A stretch of DNA of 64,000 nucleotides from Companilactobacillus zhachilii (GTDB taxonomy: Bacteria; Bacillota; Bacilli; Lactobacillales; Lactobacillaceae): the NCBI RefSeq assembly GCF_003606365.2, contig NZ_CP031933.2, positions 2,650,974-2,714,973 on the forward strand, written 5' to 3'. Below, piece by piece: positions 27,430-37,049 of this stretch. Numbering within the stretch: position 1 is the stretch's first letter; each line of letters opens with the position of its first letter. Under the pieces are notes generated by a model. It worked only from the letters and a program-made list of their open reading frames with translations, did no database searches and was not told the origin of the DNA. The position numbers and the translations under genes were made by a program.

Positions 27430-28344
27430 TTGAAACCATCTGTCTTCTTCGAACTTGTCGAGATTAAAGCTAAAACAGCCAGTGTCTTCCCATTTCTCAT
27501 GGGAACTTTGTATTCATATTATCACTGGCACTCTATTAACGCTCTCGATTTGATTCTCTTTTTTATTGCCATGTTTTTATTCAATATGGCTGTCGATATT
27601 AACGACAATTACTGGGATTATAAAAATGCCACTGGCGTTGAAAGCTTCCGTCGTGACACTAACGTTATCGGCATCAATCATCTGAATATTCATCTAATTG
27701 GTTGGCTCGACTTTTCATTTACCGCCATCGCCGCTATTATCGGTTTATTCATTGTTTCTAGAACCGGATTACCATTACTCTATTTAGGACTCTTCTCATT
27801 TGCAGTTGGCTTTTGCTATGCTGGTGGTCCTTGGCCTATCAACCGTGGTCCTCTAGGAGAATTTTTCTCCGGTTTCACAATGGGCTATATCATCTACTTA
27901 ATTGCCATTTACATTAACGTGGTCCACAATCCAGTTGTCATTTTGGACTTCAAGTTTTATGCGGATGCTTTACTATCATCACTACTGACTTTTTTTGCCA
28001 TTTCCAACTTACTCTTAGCCAACAATATTGCTGACCAAGAAGAAGATGTGAAATTAGGTCGTAAAACACTGGTTTACTATTTGGGCAAAGCTAATACTAT
28101 TTTTATTCTCAAATCTTTATACGTACTAGGCTATCTAGCACTACTTTGTTCTGTTATTTTAGGATTATTGCCTAAAATGATGCTCTTAACTTTTCTTATT
28201 ACTCCCATTGTCTACAAAAATGCCAAAGCTTTCAGTAAAAATCCTATCAAAAAGAAAACTTTCCCTTTGATTATCAAGAATCTTTTACTGATCACTTTGG
28301 CAGAGACAGTGACATTTATTTTGGGCGTGATCTTTAATTTTTAA
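27430..28344 (+). CDS. menA: 1,4-dihydroxy-2-naphthoate prenyltransferase (MenA, UbiA family)
   Basis: This 304-residue membrane enzyme with about eight transmembrane helices attaches the prenyl chain to dihydroxynaphthoate. The first Asp-rich motif is DINDNYWDYKN and the second is NNIADQEEDVKLGRKT, both UbiA hallmarks. The start is TTG 27430 (K-P-S-V-F-F after it) behind AAAGGAATG. No other men genes are in the window, so the cell may import the naphthoate precursor. It overlaps the convergent second ackA by 11 bp. Confidence 0.92.
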   Translation: MKPSVFFELVEIKAKTASVFPFLMGTLYSYYHWHSINALDLILFFIAMFLFNMAVDINDNYWDYKNATGVESFRRDTNVIGINHLNIHLIGWLDFSFTAIAAIIGLFIVSRTGLPLLYLGLFSFAVGFCYAGGPWPINRGPLGEFFSGFTMGYIIYLIAIYINVVHNPVVILDFKFYADALLSSLLTFFAISNLLLANNIADQEEDVKLGRKTLVYYLGKANTIFILKSLYVLGYLALLCSVILGLLPKMMLLTFLITPIVYKNAKAFSKNPIKKKTFPLIIKNLLLITLAETVTFILGVIFNF

Positions 28345-29539
28345 CGCCATCTAATAATTTAGCAAAACCATATGTATCCTGAGCAATCATCAATTCCTCA
28401 TTGGTTGGAATGGTGTACGCCGCAATTTTAGAATCATCAGTTGTTATTCTAATTTCTTTACCACGAACTTGGTTATTCTCTTGATCGATCTTCAAGCCCA
28501 TGAACTCAAATCCACTAAGAATATCTTCACGGACTTCAGCCGAATTTTCACCGACACCAGCGGTAAAGGCAATTACGTCGATACCACCCATTTCAGCAAT
28601 GTATGAGCCCATAAACTTAATAATGCGATTACGATACATTTCCAAAGCCAATTTAGCTCGTTGGTTAGTATCTTCTGCTGCTTCAATATCACGCATATCG
28701 GGTGAAACACCTGAAATGCCTAACAATCCTGACTTATGATTCAAAATATCAATCATGTCGTTGATATCAGTAATATCAAGTTTTCTCATCAAGTATGGCA
28801 AAATTGAAAAGTCGATATCACCGCTACGAGAACTCATCATAATTCCGGCTAGTGGTGTGAAGCCCATTGAAATATCAAAGGCTTTACCATGCTTGATTGC
28901 ACTAATTGAAGCGCCGCTTCCTAAATGAAGTACGATAACATTTTTATCTTGAATTCCACCATCAACAATTTTATCCAAACGTTGAGCGATATAACGATGA
29001 CTTGTACCATGTGCGCCATAACGACGAACATGGTATTTTTTGTAGTCATCCATATCGATACTGTACATGTAATTTTCTTTTGGAATATCAACGAAAAATG
29101 ATGTATCAAAGACAGCCACTTGAATAGCCTTAGGTACCAATTTCTTGAAAACGTCAATGTAATATGCTTCGACCTTGTTATGTAACGGTGCATATTCCGA
29201 TAAATCTTCAATTTTACGTAAGTTTTCTTCTGTAACGATTTCCGACTTCTTAAACTCTTCTCCACCGGCAACAACACGGTGACCAAAAGCGACAATATCT
29301 TCAAAACGGTCAATGATCTTCATGTCTTTTAAGGCATCAAGAATTGACAAAACAGCGACATCATTGGATTTGATGGCTTCTTCATGTTCAATTTTTTTAC
29401 CGTTATACTTCAACTTGAACACAGCTTTAGGACTACCCAGGCGATCAATCATACCTGATGCAATTGTTGTTTTTTCAGGCATTTCAAAAAGTTTCCACTT
29501 CAAGGTTGAACTACCTGCGTTTATAGCCATAATCTTCAT
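28334..29539 (-). CDS. ackA: Acetate kinase (second copy)
   Basis: This is a full-length paralogue (401 residues) of the enzyme at 10588-11772, with the same motifs: AINAGSSTLKWKLFE, GHRVVAGGEEF, LHLGSGASISA, TAGVGENS. By eye it shares about half its residues with the first copy. AAAGGAGAG precedes the ATG. The reading frame is intact in every motif I can check. It is not next to pta or a phosphoketolase gene. Confidence 0.94.
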   Translation of the reverse strand: MKIMAINAGSSTLKWKLFEMPEKTTIASGMIDRLGSPKAVFKLKYNGKKIEHEEAIKSNDVAVLSILDALKDMKIIDRFEDIVAFGHRVVAGGEEFKKSEIVTEENLRKIEDLSEYAPLHNKVEAYYIDVFKKLVPKAIQVAVFDTSFFVDIPKENYMYSIDMDDYKKYHVRRYGAHGTSHRYIAQRLDKIVDGGIQDKNVIVLHLGSGASISAIKHGKAFDISMGFTPLAGIMMSSRSGDIDFSILPYLMRKLDITDINDMIDILNHKSGLLGISGVSPDMRDIEAAEDTNQRAKLALEMYRNRIIKFMGSYIAEMGGIDVIAFTAGVGENSAEVREDILSGFEFMGLKIDQENNQVRGKEIRITTDDSKIAAYTIPTNEELMIAQDTYGFAKLLDGVKN

Positions 29540-29665
29540 ACAAAAACTCTCCTTTTTTTGGTCTAGGTATTCTCTTTAAATAGCTTTATACCAGACTTTA
29601 CACCAATATAAAAAAATGCTACTCTTTAGTAACTATTATAAGTCTTTTTATGGGGGAATTCATTC

Positions 29666-31582
29666 GTGAAATTTTTAGACATGCTACGTAAAATTGATGA
29701 GAAGCCAGAGCAGCCCGTAACACCCGCTCCTAATTCTCCTAAAAAGGACCAAAGTCCTGAACAAAGCGCTCCAGAATCAACTTCTGATAGCCAAGTTGCC
29801 ACGCAACCAGAGAATGAAAAAGAGAATCTACCAATGTCTGTTCATGATAAACGTATCAATATTGAAGAGCAAATGAACGATCTTTCTCATCAATATGCAC
29901 AATTACGCAACGACCTTAAAACGAACCTTTTCACTGAAAAAGATGATTTCGAAGCTAAGAAAGATACGCTTGATAAGTATCTTAAGACACTTAAGCGTGA
30001 TGAAAAAGAATCAAACGATAAACTTGCCGATACAAAAGCCCAAAACGATGATGCTGCTAAAGAACATTTAGCTAGTGTCAATGCTGATCGTAAAGAACAA
30101 GAAGAGAATCTTGCCAAATTACAATCAGAATTAAACGAATTGAATGCCGAAATCAATACTAAGACTGCCAAGCTAGAATCACTTCAAAGTGATTTGGCTA
30201 AAAATGAACAATCCGAAGCAGATATGTCAACTTCTATCAAAGAAGAAAAAGACTTACAAAAGATGCTTACTTTGATGGAAGACCAAAAAAATTCTATCAA
30301 TACACTTTATGACCAAAGAAAAGATCTTAAGAGTCAAATCAATGATGCTCAAGAAGATATTACTAAACTTAACGGTGAAGCTGACGACTTAAATACCAAT
30401 ATCCGTCAAGTTAACTCCCAAATCAATGATTTCAAACAACAAGCAAATGAAATCGAAGACAAGATGAAGAGCGACCACAACTACCGAATCGAAACAATCG
30501 CCGGTCTGGAACGTCATATCCAAAGTCTTGGTGAAGAACATTCTAAAATTGATGGTGAACTCAGTGAAGTTAATGACAACATCGACTACATCAGCAAATA
30601 TATTAAAGATGTCTTCCATTCAGCTTATCTAGTGCGTGACGTTTATCTTGATAAAGATAAAGAATATTACGTAGCTGCCGATGATTTTGGTTCTGAAGCA
30701 GTTCAAAATGACCTCTTCGGTATGATCAACTACCTTGAAACTAAACTTCAAAAGCCCGTTACAGTTGTTTCAACTTTCTATAACAATCATATCCACGAAA
30801 TCATTGACGCTAAAGCAAAGTCAGAACACTTACCAATTCCAAACGTTGTTAATCTTTTTGATCAACTTCAATCAAGTCCTAATCCTACTGACAAAAAGGT
30901 CGCTATTCCGGCCAATGAAAGCTGGGTAACTAGAACTGATGTCGAATCACAAGATACTTTCATCTATGATCAAAAACAAACTTTACTTATGACAGTTGAA
31001 TACTTCGATAAGAATATTGATCGGATTAACTATTACAAGAACGATCAAATCGTTAAGACAAATATTTATAACGGTGATGGTCAATTATCATCAACCCAAA
31101 ACTTCAATAAGAACAAGGAACTATCTGAACAAAACTTCTATAGAACTGATGGTTCAATCGTATTAACAGTTATTTTTGAAAAGAACAAACCTGTCAGTTA
31201 CCAACTATTTGACAAGAATGGTCTTTTGGAACATGACTTCAATGAAAAGTCAGAGCTTATCACATGGTGGCTAAAGAGTATCTCTCCAAATACCGAAAAC
31301 TCAGTCTTTGTTGGTAACAATTCTGATTTACTATATCAACTAATCATGAGTGTTAATAGTATTTCTAGTGACGATACAATTCGTCTACTCCAAGATGTTG
31401 TTAAGAATATCGATGCTGTAATTGATTTGCTTGATAAAAATAACGATATTAAAGATATCTTCGTTCAAACAGATGACGACCTTCACGCAATTGAGAATAA
31501 GACAAACCGTGATATTAGTGTTAGTGTTATTAATACATCAAGCAACGGCATGTTATCTCTTCCCGAATCATTAAAAATCTAA
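29666..31582 (+). CDS. Large coiled-coil protein with C-terminal YD-like repeat region, function unknown
   Basis: The product is 638 residues. Residues 1-60 are Pro/Ser/Gln-rich and probably disordered. About 60-320 is a long coiled coil rich in Lys, Glu, Asp and Asn. About 420-530 contains short repeats of the kind YFDKN-INYYKND-IYNGDGQL-FNKNKEL-FYRTDGS-LFDKNGLL, reminiscent of regions in accessory-Sec or teichoic-acid glycosyltransferases. No signal peptide or membrane segment is present. The start is GTG 29666 after GGGGGAA. A terminator separates it from a GT2 glycosyltransferase 59 bp downstream. Confidence 0.7.
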   Translation: MKFLDMLRKIDEKPEQPVTPAPNSPKKDQSPEQSAPESTSDSQVATQPENEKENLPMSVHDKRINIEEQMNDLSHQYAQLRNDLKTNLFTEKDDFEAKKDTLDKYLKTLKRDEKESNDKLADTKAQNDDAAKEHLASVNADRKEQEENLAKLQSELNELNAEINTKTAKLESLQSDLAKNEQSEADMSTSIKEEKDLQKMLTLMEDQKNSINTLYDQRKDLKSQINDAQEDITKLNGEADDLNTNIRQVNSQINDFKQQANEIEDKMKSDHNYRIETIAGLERHIQSLGEEHSKIDGELSEVNDNIDYISKYIKDVFHSAYLVRDVYLDKDKEYYVAADDFGSEAVQNDLFGMINYLETKLQKPVTVVSTFYNNHIHEIIDAKAKSEHLPIPNVVNLFDQLQSSPNPTDKKVAIPANESWVTRTDVESQDTFIYDQKQTLLMTVEYFDKNIDRINYYKNDQIVKTNIYNGDGQLSSTQNFNKNKELSEQNFYRTDGSIVLTVIFEKNKPVSYQLFDKNGLLEHDFNEKSELITWWLKSISPNTENSVFVGNNSDLLYQLIMSVNSISSDDTIRLLQDVVKNIDAVIDLLDKNNDIKDIFVQTDDDLHAIENKTNRDISVSVINTSSNGMLSLPESLKI

Positions 31583-31585
31583 ATT

Positions 31586-31613
31586 AAAAACGCTCATTCG
31601 TGAGTGTTTTTTT
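31586..31613 (+). terminator. Short Rho-independent terminator
   Basis: The stem acgctca-ttcg-tgagtgt with a UUCG-type tetraloop is followed by seven Ts. It lies between the coiled-coil gene and the glycosyltransferase gene. Confidence 0.75.
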
Positions 31614-31640
31614 ATAATTATTGCGAAAGTGAAAGAAGTT

Positions 31641-32573
31641 ATGAAAACTATATCGATTATCGTTCCTTGTTTTAACGAAGAGGAAACCATTAATATTTAT
31701 TATGACGCGATGACCAAACTCAAAGAGGAAACTAATAAATTCAAGATTGAATATTGGTTCATTGACGATGGTTCAAAAGACCGCACTTATTCAATTCTCA
31801 AAGATCTACAAAAAAACCACAGTGACGAAGTTCACTTCATTTCTTTCTCAAGAAATTTTGGTAAAGAAGCGGCGTTATATGCTGGTCTTAACGCTGTAAC
31901 TGGTGACTATACTGCCGTTATGGACGTTGATTTACAAGATCCTCCTGAGATGTTACCTGAAATGTTCGATCTTCTTGAAAAGAACGAATATGATTGTGTC
32001 GGTACCGCTCGTATGGACCGTGAAGGCGAAAATAAAATTATTTCCTTCTTCTCTGAAGGCTTTTACAAAGTCATCAATAAAATGTCACAAACTAAAATCA
32101 TCCCCGGTGCTAGAGATTACCGCTTAATGACTAGACAGATGGTCGAAGCAATCAAATCAATGACCGAATACAACCGTTTTTCTAAGGGAATCTTCAGTTG
32201 GGTTGGTTTCAAAACCAAATACTTACCTTACAAAAACCGTGAACGCTCAGCTGGTACAACCTCATGGAACTTCTGGAAACTACTCAAGTATGCCATTACC
32301 GGTATCGTCGATTTTTCCGAAGGCCCATTAATGTTTGCTACATGGATGGGAACAATTTTCTCCATCACTTCAATAGTTGCAATTATTGGAATAATCATCA
32401 GAAAATTCATTAATCCATTAAGTAGCGTTAACGGCTGGGCTTCACTAGTATCAATCGTTTTATTGATCGGTGGAATTCAATTGCTCAGTATTGGTATTTT
32501 GGGGGAATATATCGGGAAAATTTTCCTAGAAGTGAAGAAACGTCCAATTTATATCGTTAAAGATAAAAAGTAA
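31641..32573 (+). CDS. GT2 family glycosyltransferase, DPM1/GtrB type
   Basis: The product is 310 residues. The GT2 domain runs from ISIIVPCFNEEETI through FIDDGSKDRT to the catalytic VMDVDLQDPPEM; YRLMTRQMVEAI and FSWVGFKT follow. Two C-terminal transmembrane helices (about 235-260 and 270-295) anchor it. Such enzymes load glucose or another sugar onto undecaprenyl phosphate for later transfer to wall polymers. The sugar is unknown. I place the start at ATG 31641; the GTG 12 bp upstream is the alternative. Confidence 0.9.
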   Translation: MKTISIIVPCFNEEETINIYYDAMTKLKEETNKFKIEYWFIDDGSKDRTYSILKDLQKNHSDEVHFISFSRNFGKEAALYAGLNAVTGDYTAVMDVDLQDPPEMLPEMFDLLEKNEYDCVGTARMDREGENKIISFFSEGFYKVINKMSQTKIIPGARDYRLMTRQMVEAIKSMTEYNRFSKGIFSWVGFKTKYLPYKNRERSAGTTSWNFWKLLKYAITGIVDFSEGPLMFATWMGTIFSITSIVAIIGIIIRKFINPLSSVNGWASLVSIVLLIGGIQLLSIGILGEYIGKIFLEVKKRPIYIVKDKK

Positions 32574-32625
32574 CAGCAGCATAGAAATGAGAATTATTCA
32601 CATCATTTCTGCGCTGCTTTTTTTT
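32574..32625 (+). terminator. Rho-independent terminator
   Basis: The arms cagcagcatagaaatgag and catttctgcgctgctg-like sequence enclose an AT-rich loop and are followed by an eight-base T-run. Confidence 0.85.
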
Positions 32626-32705
32626 TATATTTCATCTCTCGAATTGAGAATAATCAACCTGTAATATTCCAAACTACTTACCATTCATCCAAAACAAAGA
32701 ATAAC

Positions 32706-32883
32706 TTAGCCGGAAGAAGCAAGAAATTTAAGTCGCTGTGCAGGTGGTGTAAGAGCTTTAGCTCTTACACCACGGGACGACTTTTGAAATTCGCGTACTT
32801 TGCGAAGTTCAAAAGCGAGCTTGGAGACCTTGGCTCCGAGCGGTCCCCATAGCGACTTAAATTTCTTGATTCTGGAGGCGGCC
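32706..32883 (+). repeat. Family A element, copy A8
   Basis: The outer arms aagaaatttaagtcgct and agcgacttaaatttctt pair and differ from other copies at the same base on both sides (aag / ctt in place of tgg / cca). The variable arm is aagagctttagctctt. Confidence 0.88.
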
Positions 32884-32975
32884 CCCCACAAAAATAACTA
32901 TTTAGATATTATCGCATGATAAACGATATACATTACTATATAATAATAGACGAATAGACTAAGGGGATTAAAAAA

Positions 32976-33563
32976 ATGAATGTACGTGATCAGCAAGCTG
33001 AAAATACTAAGAAGGCAATTTTGAAAACTGCCGCCGAAATGTTTTTATCTCAAGGCTATCAAGCCACTTCAACGCGTAAAATCGCTCAAGAACTCAACAT
33101 TACTCAACCAAACATGTATCACTATTATAAAAATAAAAAGGTCCTCTATGTGAAGGCCATTGAATATGCCGTCAGTGGCTTTAGTGACAATCTTTTAGAC
33201 GCATATAAGAGCCACAAAGACCTACCTTTTGAAGAATTATTACTGTACATGTCTCAATATATGATTGAAAACTTCCGGATTAACTATTTTGTTATGCGAA
33301 ATGATATTGAGAACTTCTTTACCGATGAAGAACGACGTGACCTCAGTAAAAACTGGGACGGAGGCTATTATAAAGTCCTCTTCAACGTCTTCCAATCTCA
33401 CAAAAGTGAACTCCGTTCTGACCTTGCCATTCCGGTTCAAGTTGGAACTTTTTTGACAATGTTACTCCCTTACATTGAATACAATGATGCCAAAAGGAAG
33501 CGCAATATTGCTAATCTAAAAACGGTTATCAATATTTTTATCAATGGCATTAAGAAAGAATAG
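32976..33563 (+). CDS. TetR family transcriptional regulator
   Basis: The product is 195 residues with the N-terminal TetR helix-turn-helix (AAEMFLSQGYQATSTRKIAQ, then LNITQPNMYHYYKNKKVLY). The C-terminal ligand domain is unassigned. It sits 9 bp before an antiporter gene on the same strand and presumably controls it and itself. The ATG follows GGGGATT at reasonable spacing. Confidence 0.88.
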   Translation: MNVRDQQAENTKKAILKTAAEMFLSQGYQATSTRKIAQELNITQPNMYHYYKNKKVLYVKAIEYAVSGFSDNLLDAYKSHKDLPFEELLLYMSQYMIENFRINYFVMRNDIENFFTDEERRDLSKNWDGGYYKVLFNVFQSHKSELRSDLAIPVQVGTFLTMLLPYIEYNDAKRKRNIANLKTVINIFINGIKKE

Positions 33564-33572
33564 GAATTTGCC

Positions 33573-34721
33573 ATGGAATTTATCACCCTTTTAGCATTAA
33601 TGCTTTTCTTAACTCTCATCATCAGCCACCTGTTCAATCGTCTAAACTTACCTGCAGTTGTCGGCCAATTAATTTTGGGGGTCATCTTAGGTAAAGGCGT
33701 TTTGAACATCGTCAAACCCACCCATGAAGTGGAACTCTTTGCCGATATTGGCGTTATTTTATTGATGTTTCTAGCTGGTCTTGAGAGTGACCTAAAATTA
33801 CTTCGTAAACATCTACTACCTAGTATCAACGTTGCTATTTGCGGCGTTATCTTACCTGTTGCCTTAACACTGGGAACAGCTTTAATATTTGGTATCAACT
33901 TAAAAGAAAGTATCTTCATGTCCGTTGTATTTGCCGCTACATCAGTTTCAATTTCGGTCGAAGTTTTGAAAAGTTTAAACTACCTTTCTAGTACGTCCGG
34001 AACCGTTATATTAGGAGCTGCGGTGGCCGATGATATTTTAGCTATCTCTATTTTGAGCGTTATGTCAGGAACTTTGACCGGTGACTTTTCACTCAAAAAA
34101 ATCTTATTATTACTAGCTATGTGGATTTTCTTCGGCGTTTTAATTGTTGTCTTACACAAATGGGTTATCCCACAATTGATGAAATTATCAGATTACGTTG
34201 AAGCGACACATGCTCAAACGATCTTTGCCCTAGTAATTTGTTTCATCATGGCTTTTATCGCTGACAAAGTTCAATTGGACTCTGTTTTAGGTGCTTTCGT
34301 TGCCGGCATCGCGGTTTCAAATGCCGCTGATTTTGATGAAAAAGTTAGTCGTAATATTGAATTAATTGGTTATTCTGTCTTTATTCCTATTTTCTTTATT
34401 AGTATTGGTCTCAATTTAGAATTCAATAGCTTTATCCACGACTTCTGGCTCATCGCCCTCTTTACTATCACTGGAATTATCGGGAAACTCTTTGGTGCTG
34501 GCTTTGGCGCTCGTATCTCTGGCTTCGATATGAAGGATTCTTACGTCATCGGATCAGGTATGATTTCCCGTGGTGAAATGGCCTTGATCGTTGCACAAGT
34601 TGGATATGGGGTGCATCTATTATCAGAAGAATACTACTCAGCAGTTATTTTCAGTGTCATTTTAATTACAATTATTGCCCCATTCTTTTTAAAACACTCA
34701 ATTAGTAAAAATCCTTTGTAG
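33573..34721 (+). CDS. Cation:proton antiporter, CPA2 (Kef/NapA-like)
   Basis: This 382-residue membrane protein has about twelve hydrophobic segments. LNLPAVVGQLILGVILGKG near the start and ADDILAISILSVM in the centre are typical CPA2 blocks; the AxDD pair is probably the ion-binding site, and ISRGEMALIVAQVG matches the C-terminal half. There is no cytoplasmic RCK/TrkA-N domain, so it is more like NapA than KefC. It is translated with the TetR gene. Confidence 0.88.
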   Translation: MEFITLLALMLFLTLIISHLFNRLNLPAVVGQLILGVILGKGVLNIVKPTHEVELFADIGVILLMFLAGLESDLKLLRKHLLPSINVAICGVILPVALTLGTALIFGINLKESIFMSVVFAATSVSISVEVLKSLNYLSSTSGTVILGAAVADDILAISILSVMSGTLTGDFSLKKILLLLAMWIFFGVLIVVLHKWVIPQLMKLSDYVEATHAQTIFALVICFIMAFIADKVQLDSVLGAFVAGIAVSNAADFDEKVSRNIELIGYSVFIPIFFISIGLNLEFNSFIHDFWLIALFTITGIIGKLFGAGFGARISGFDMKDSYVIGSGMISRGEMALIVAQVGYGVHLLSEEYYSAVIFSVILITIIAPFFLKHSISKNPL

Positions 34722-34750
34722 CATATGATTTTTAGAATCTACGCGAACGA

Positions 34751-34777
34751 TATATAATAGTAACGTAAACGTTTAAT
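34751..34777 (+). promoter_or_regulatory. ndh promoter -10 with overlapping cre-like palindrome
   Basis: TATATAAT (34751-34758) is a good -10 element. Just downstream, CGTAAACGTTTAAT contains a TAAACGTTTA palindrome close to the cre consensus TGWAANCGNTNWCA, with two mismatches. Its position over the transcription start suits repression by CcpA. This is inferred only. Confidence 0.4.
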
Positions 34778-34806
34778 TTCGAAATAGAAGGAGAAGGTAA
34801 GTAAAT

Positions 34807-35994
34807 ATGGCACACATTTTAGTTTTAGGTGCTGGCTATGGTGGTTTACGAGCTGCTCGTGACTTGGCTAAAGAAACCCCAGCAGGCACACAAATTGATT
34901 TAATTGATCAACATGAAAAGCATGTTGAAAAAACAGCTTTACATACTATTGCAGCAGGAACTAACCGCGCCGATGGAATTAGTTTCGACGTTCGTTCAGT
35001 TCTTCCTTCAAATGTTAACTTCATCAAAGCAACTGTTTCCAAACTCGATTTGGACAACAAAACGGTTGAATTCTCTGACCATGACGACATCACATACGAC
35101 TATATCGTTGTAGCTCTAGGTTTCCGTTCTGAAGACTTTGGACTTGAAGGTGCCAGCGAAAATGCTTTGATCCTTCAAGATCTCGAAACAGCTAAAAATA
35201 TTTACAAAAAGATTAATGAAAATATCGCTAATTACAAAGAGTCACAAGATCCTGCCGACTTATCCATCGTCGTTTGTGGTGCCGGATTTACTGGTGTCGA
35301 GATCTTAGGTGAATTAGTTGATACTGTTAAGATTTTAAAAGCTAAATATGACGTTCCTGAAATAAAAGTTACTTGTCTAGAAATGGCCACAAGAATTTTA
35401 CCAATGTTCGATGAAAACTTAGCCAGCTATGCCGTTGAATATCTTGATAAGAATGGTATCAAGCTCTTAACTGGCGCTAAGATCAAGAAGATCGAACCTA
35501 AAGCTGTTGTCTACATGGATGGTGATACTGAAAAGAGTGTTGCTGGTAGTACAATTCTTTGGACTGTCGGTGTTAGTGGTTCAGACGTCATCAAGGATTC
35601 TGGTATTGAAGCACGTAGAAACCGTGTTATGACAACCGAATTTCTTAACTTAGAAGCTCATCCTGAAGCTTACTTTATCGGTGACGATTCAGCCATTATC
35701 CCTGCTGGCGAAGAACGTCCATACCCAACAACTGGTCAATTGGCTACTGCCGAAGGTGCTGGTGCTGCATTTAACATTGCCGCTGCCTTGAATGGTAAAG
35801 ATTTGAAACCATTCATCTATCACTCAATGGGTACCGTAGCTTCACTTGGTCAAAATCATGGTATTGCTGAAATTACTGACAAGAACCTCAAATTCAAAGG
35901 TCCTATTGCTTCTCTACTTAAACATCTTTCAGCTGACCGTGGAATTATGGAAATTGCTGGTCTTAAGACTGCTATTCGTAAAGGAACAATTTAA
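34807..35994 (+). CDS. ndh: Type II NADH:quinone oxidoreductase (Ndh-like FAD protein)
   Basis: This 395-residue flavoprotein has an FAD-binding motif at the N-terminus (LVLGAGYGGLRAARDL) and an NAD-binding motif at about 160 (VVCGAGFTGVEILGEL). The third signature, AYFIGDDSAI, precedes PTTGQLATAEG, as in NDH-2 enzymes. These are peripheral membrane proteins that reduce menaquinone without pumping protons. With cydABCD and menA it can complete a minimal aerobic chain. AGGAGAAGG precedes the ATG. Confidence 0.9.
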   Translation: MAHILVLGAGYGGLRAARDLAKETPAGTQIDLIDQHEKHVEKTALHTIAAGTNRADGISFDVRSVLPSNVNFIKATVSKLDLDNKTVEFSDHDDITYDYIVVALGFRSEDFGLEGASENALILQDLETAKNIYKKINENIANYKESQDPADLSIVVCGAGFTGVEILGELVDTVKILKAKYDVPEIKVTCLEMATRILPMFDENLASYAVEYLDKNGIKLLTGAKIKKIEPKAVVYMDGDTEKSVAGSTILWTVGVSGSDVIKDSGIEARRNRVMTTEFLNLEAHPEAYFIGDDSAIIPAGEERPYPTTGQLATAEGAGAAFNIAAALNGKDLKPFIYHSMGTVASLGQNHGIAEITDKNLKFKGPIASLLKHLSADRGIMEIAGLKTAIRKGTI

Positions 35995-36010
35995 AATATT
36001 CAAATTATGT

Positions 36011-36039
36011 AAAAAAACTCCCGTTAGGGAGTTTTTTTT
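36011..36039 (+). terminator. Terminator after ndh
   Basis: The hairpin aaaaactcccgttagggagtttttttt is a compact stem with a 4-base loop and a T-run. Confidence 0.9.
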
Positions 36040-36052
36040 GATTTCATTTTTG

Positions 36053-36172
36053 AGATTGGAACAAAACACGGTCAGCCTTCGAGCATTAAGGCAAATGACT
36101 CTAGTAATCTGATTTTGGATTACTGGAGTCATTTGTTTTAAGCGGAAAAAGCTATGTTTTGTTTCACGTTTA
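36053..36172. repeat. Family B hairpin repeat, copy B4
   Basis: The outer arms gaacaaaacacggtcagc and agctatgttttgtttc pair with mismatches. The inner stem aaatgactctagtaatc / ggattactggagtcattt has yet another complementary sequence. The right end reads TGTTTCACGT, identical to the first ten bases of the parS consensus. Confidence 0.85.
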
Positions 36173-36273
36173 TGCTGCATACTCAAAGACAACAATAGTC
36201 TTGCACCAAACTCTTTGATTTAATTTTTGCCCAAATCTATACTGGAACTTGTATAAAGTAAGGGGTGTAGACT

Positions 36274-37035
36274 ATGGCAATCAAGAAGAATCAAATTTGT
36301 GCAATCTGCGGCAATCGCTTTACCATCATGGAGGGACTCTTTTTAAGAGACCTGAGCGATCTGTTAAAACAGCAAGTTATCAAAACCAATAGTTTTGCAA
36401 AAGAATCATCCTTCATCTGCTTAAAAGACCTTCAAACATTGCGTTTAGAACATATGCAGTCAATTATTGATCAAGATCTAAAAATTGATCAGGAAATGAA
36501 CGATAAACTCAAAAAAGAAATGGCTAAGGATACTTACGTCATTACCAATATCAATGAAACCATGTCGGGCAAGCGAACCACTGGTGAAAAATTGGCCGAT
36601 GCAGTGGCTAAGTTTGGTGGTAGTTGGGGATTTATTATTACCTTTACGATCATTTTAGTCATATGGATGACAATCAACGTAGTGCACCTCTTTGGCGTTA
36701 ATTTCGATCCGTATCCATTTATACTACTTAATCTATTTTTAAGCTGTGTGGCCGCCGTACAGGCTCCTATCATCATGATGAGTCAAAACCGACAAGCTGA
36801 CCGTGATCGGGTAGACTCTGAAAATGATTACAAAACAAATATGAAATCAGAAATGGAAATCCGGATTCTGCATGAAAAACTCGACCAATTGAATGAAGTA
36901 CAATGGCCCCACATTTTGGATATGCAAAAAATGCAAATTGAAGTTTTAAGTGAAATTGAAAATGAGATTCAATCATTAAAAGCTAGTGATGAAAAAAAGC
37001 GCGACCGCAATACTCGACACCCTAGTCGTGACTAA
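36274..37035 (+). CDS. DUF1003 family membrane protein
   Basis: The product is 253 residues. The N-terminus has a CAICG CxxC pair and a soluble region. Two transmembrane helices (about 116-136 and 147-167) contain the DUF1003 core (GGSWGFIITFTIILVIWM and FDPYPFILLNLFLSC followed by QAPIIMMSQNRQADRDR). The C-terminus is a helical region rich in charged residues. The function is unknown. It is monocistronic and flanked by B4 and A9. Confidence 0.85.
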   Translation: MAIKKNQICAICGNRFTIMEGLFLRDLSDLLKQQVIKTNSFAKESSFICLKDLQTLRLEHMQSIIDQDLKIDQEMNDKLKKEMAKDTYVITNINETMSGKRTTGEKLADAVAKFGGSWGFIITFTIILVIWMTINVVHLFGVNFDPYPFILLNLFLSCVAAVQAPIIMMSQNRQADRDRVDSENDYKTNMKSEMEIRILHEKLDQLNEVQWPHILDMQKMQIEVLSEIENEIQSLKASDEKKRDRNTRHPSRD

Positions 37036-37049
37036 AAGCACGCATATAT

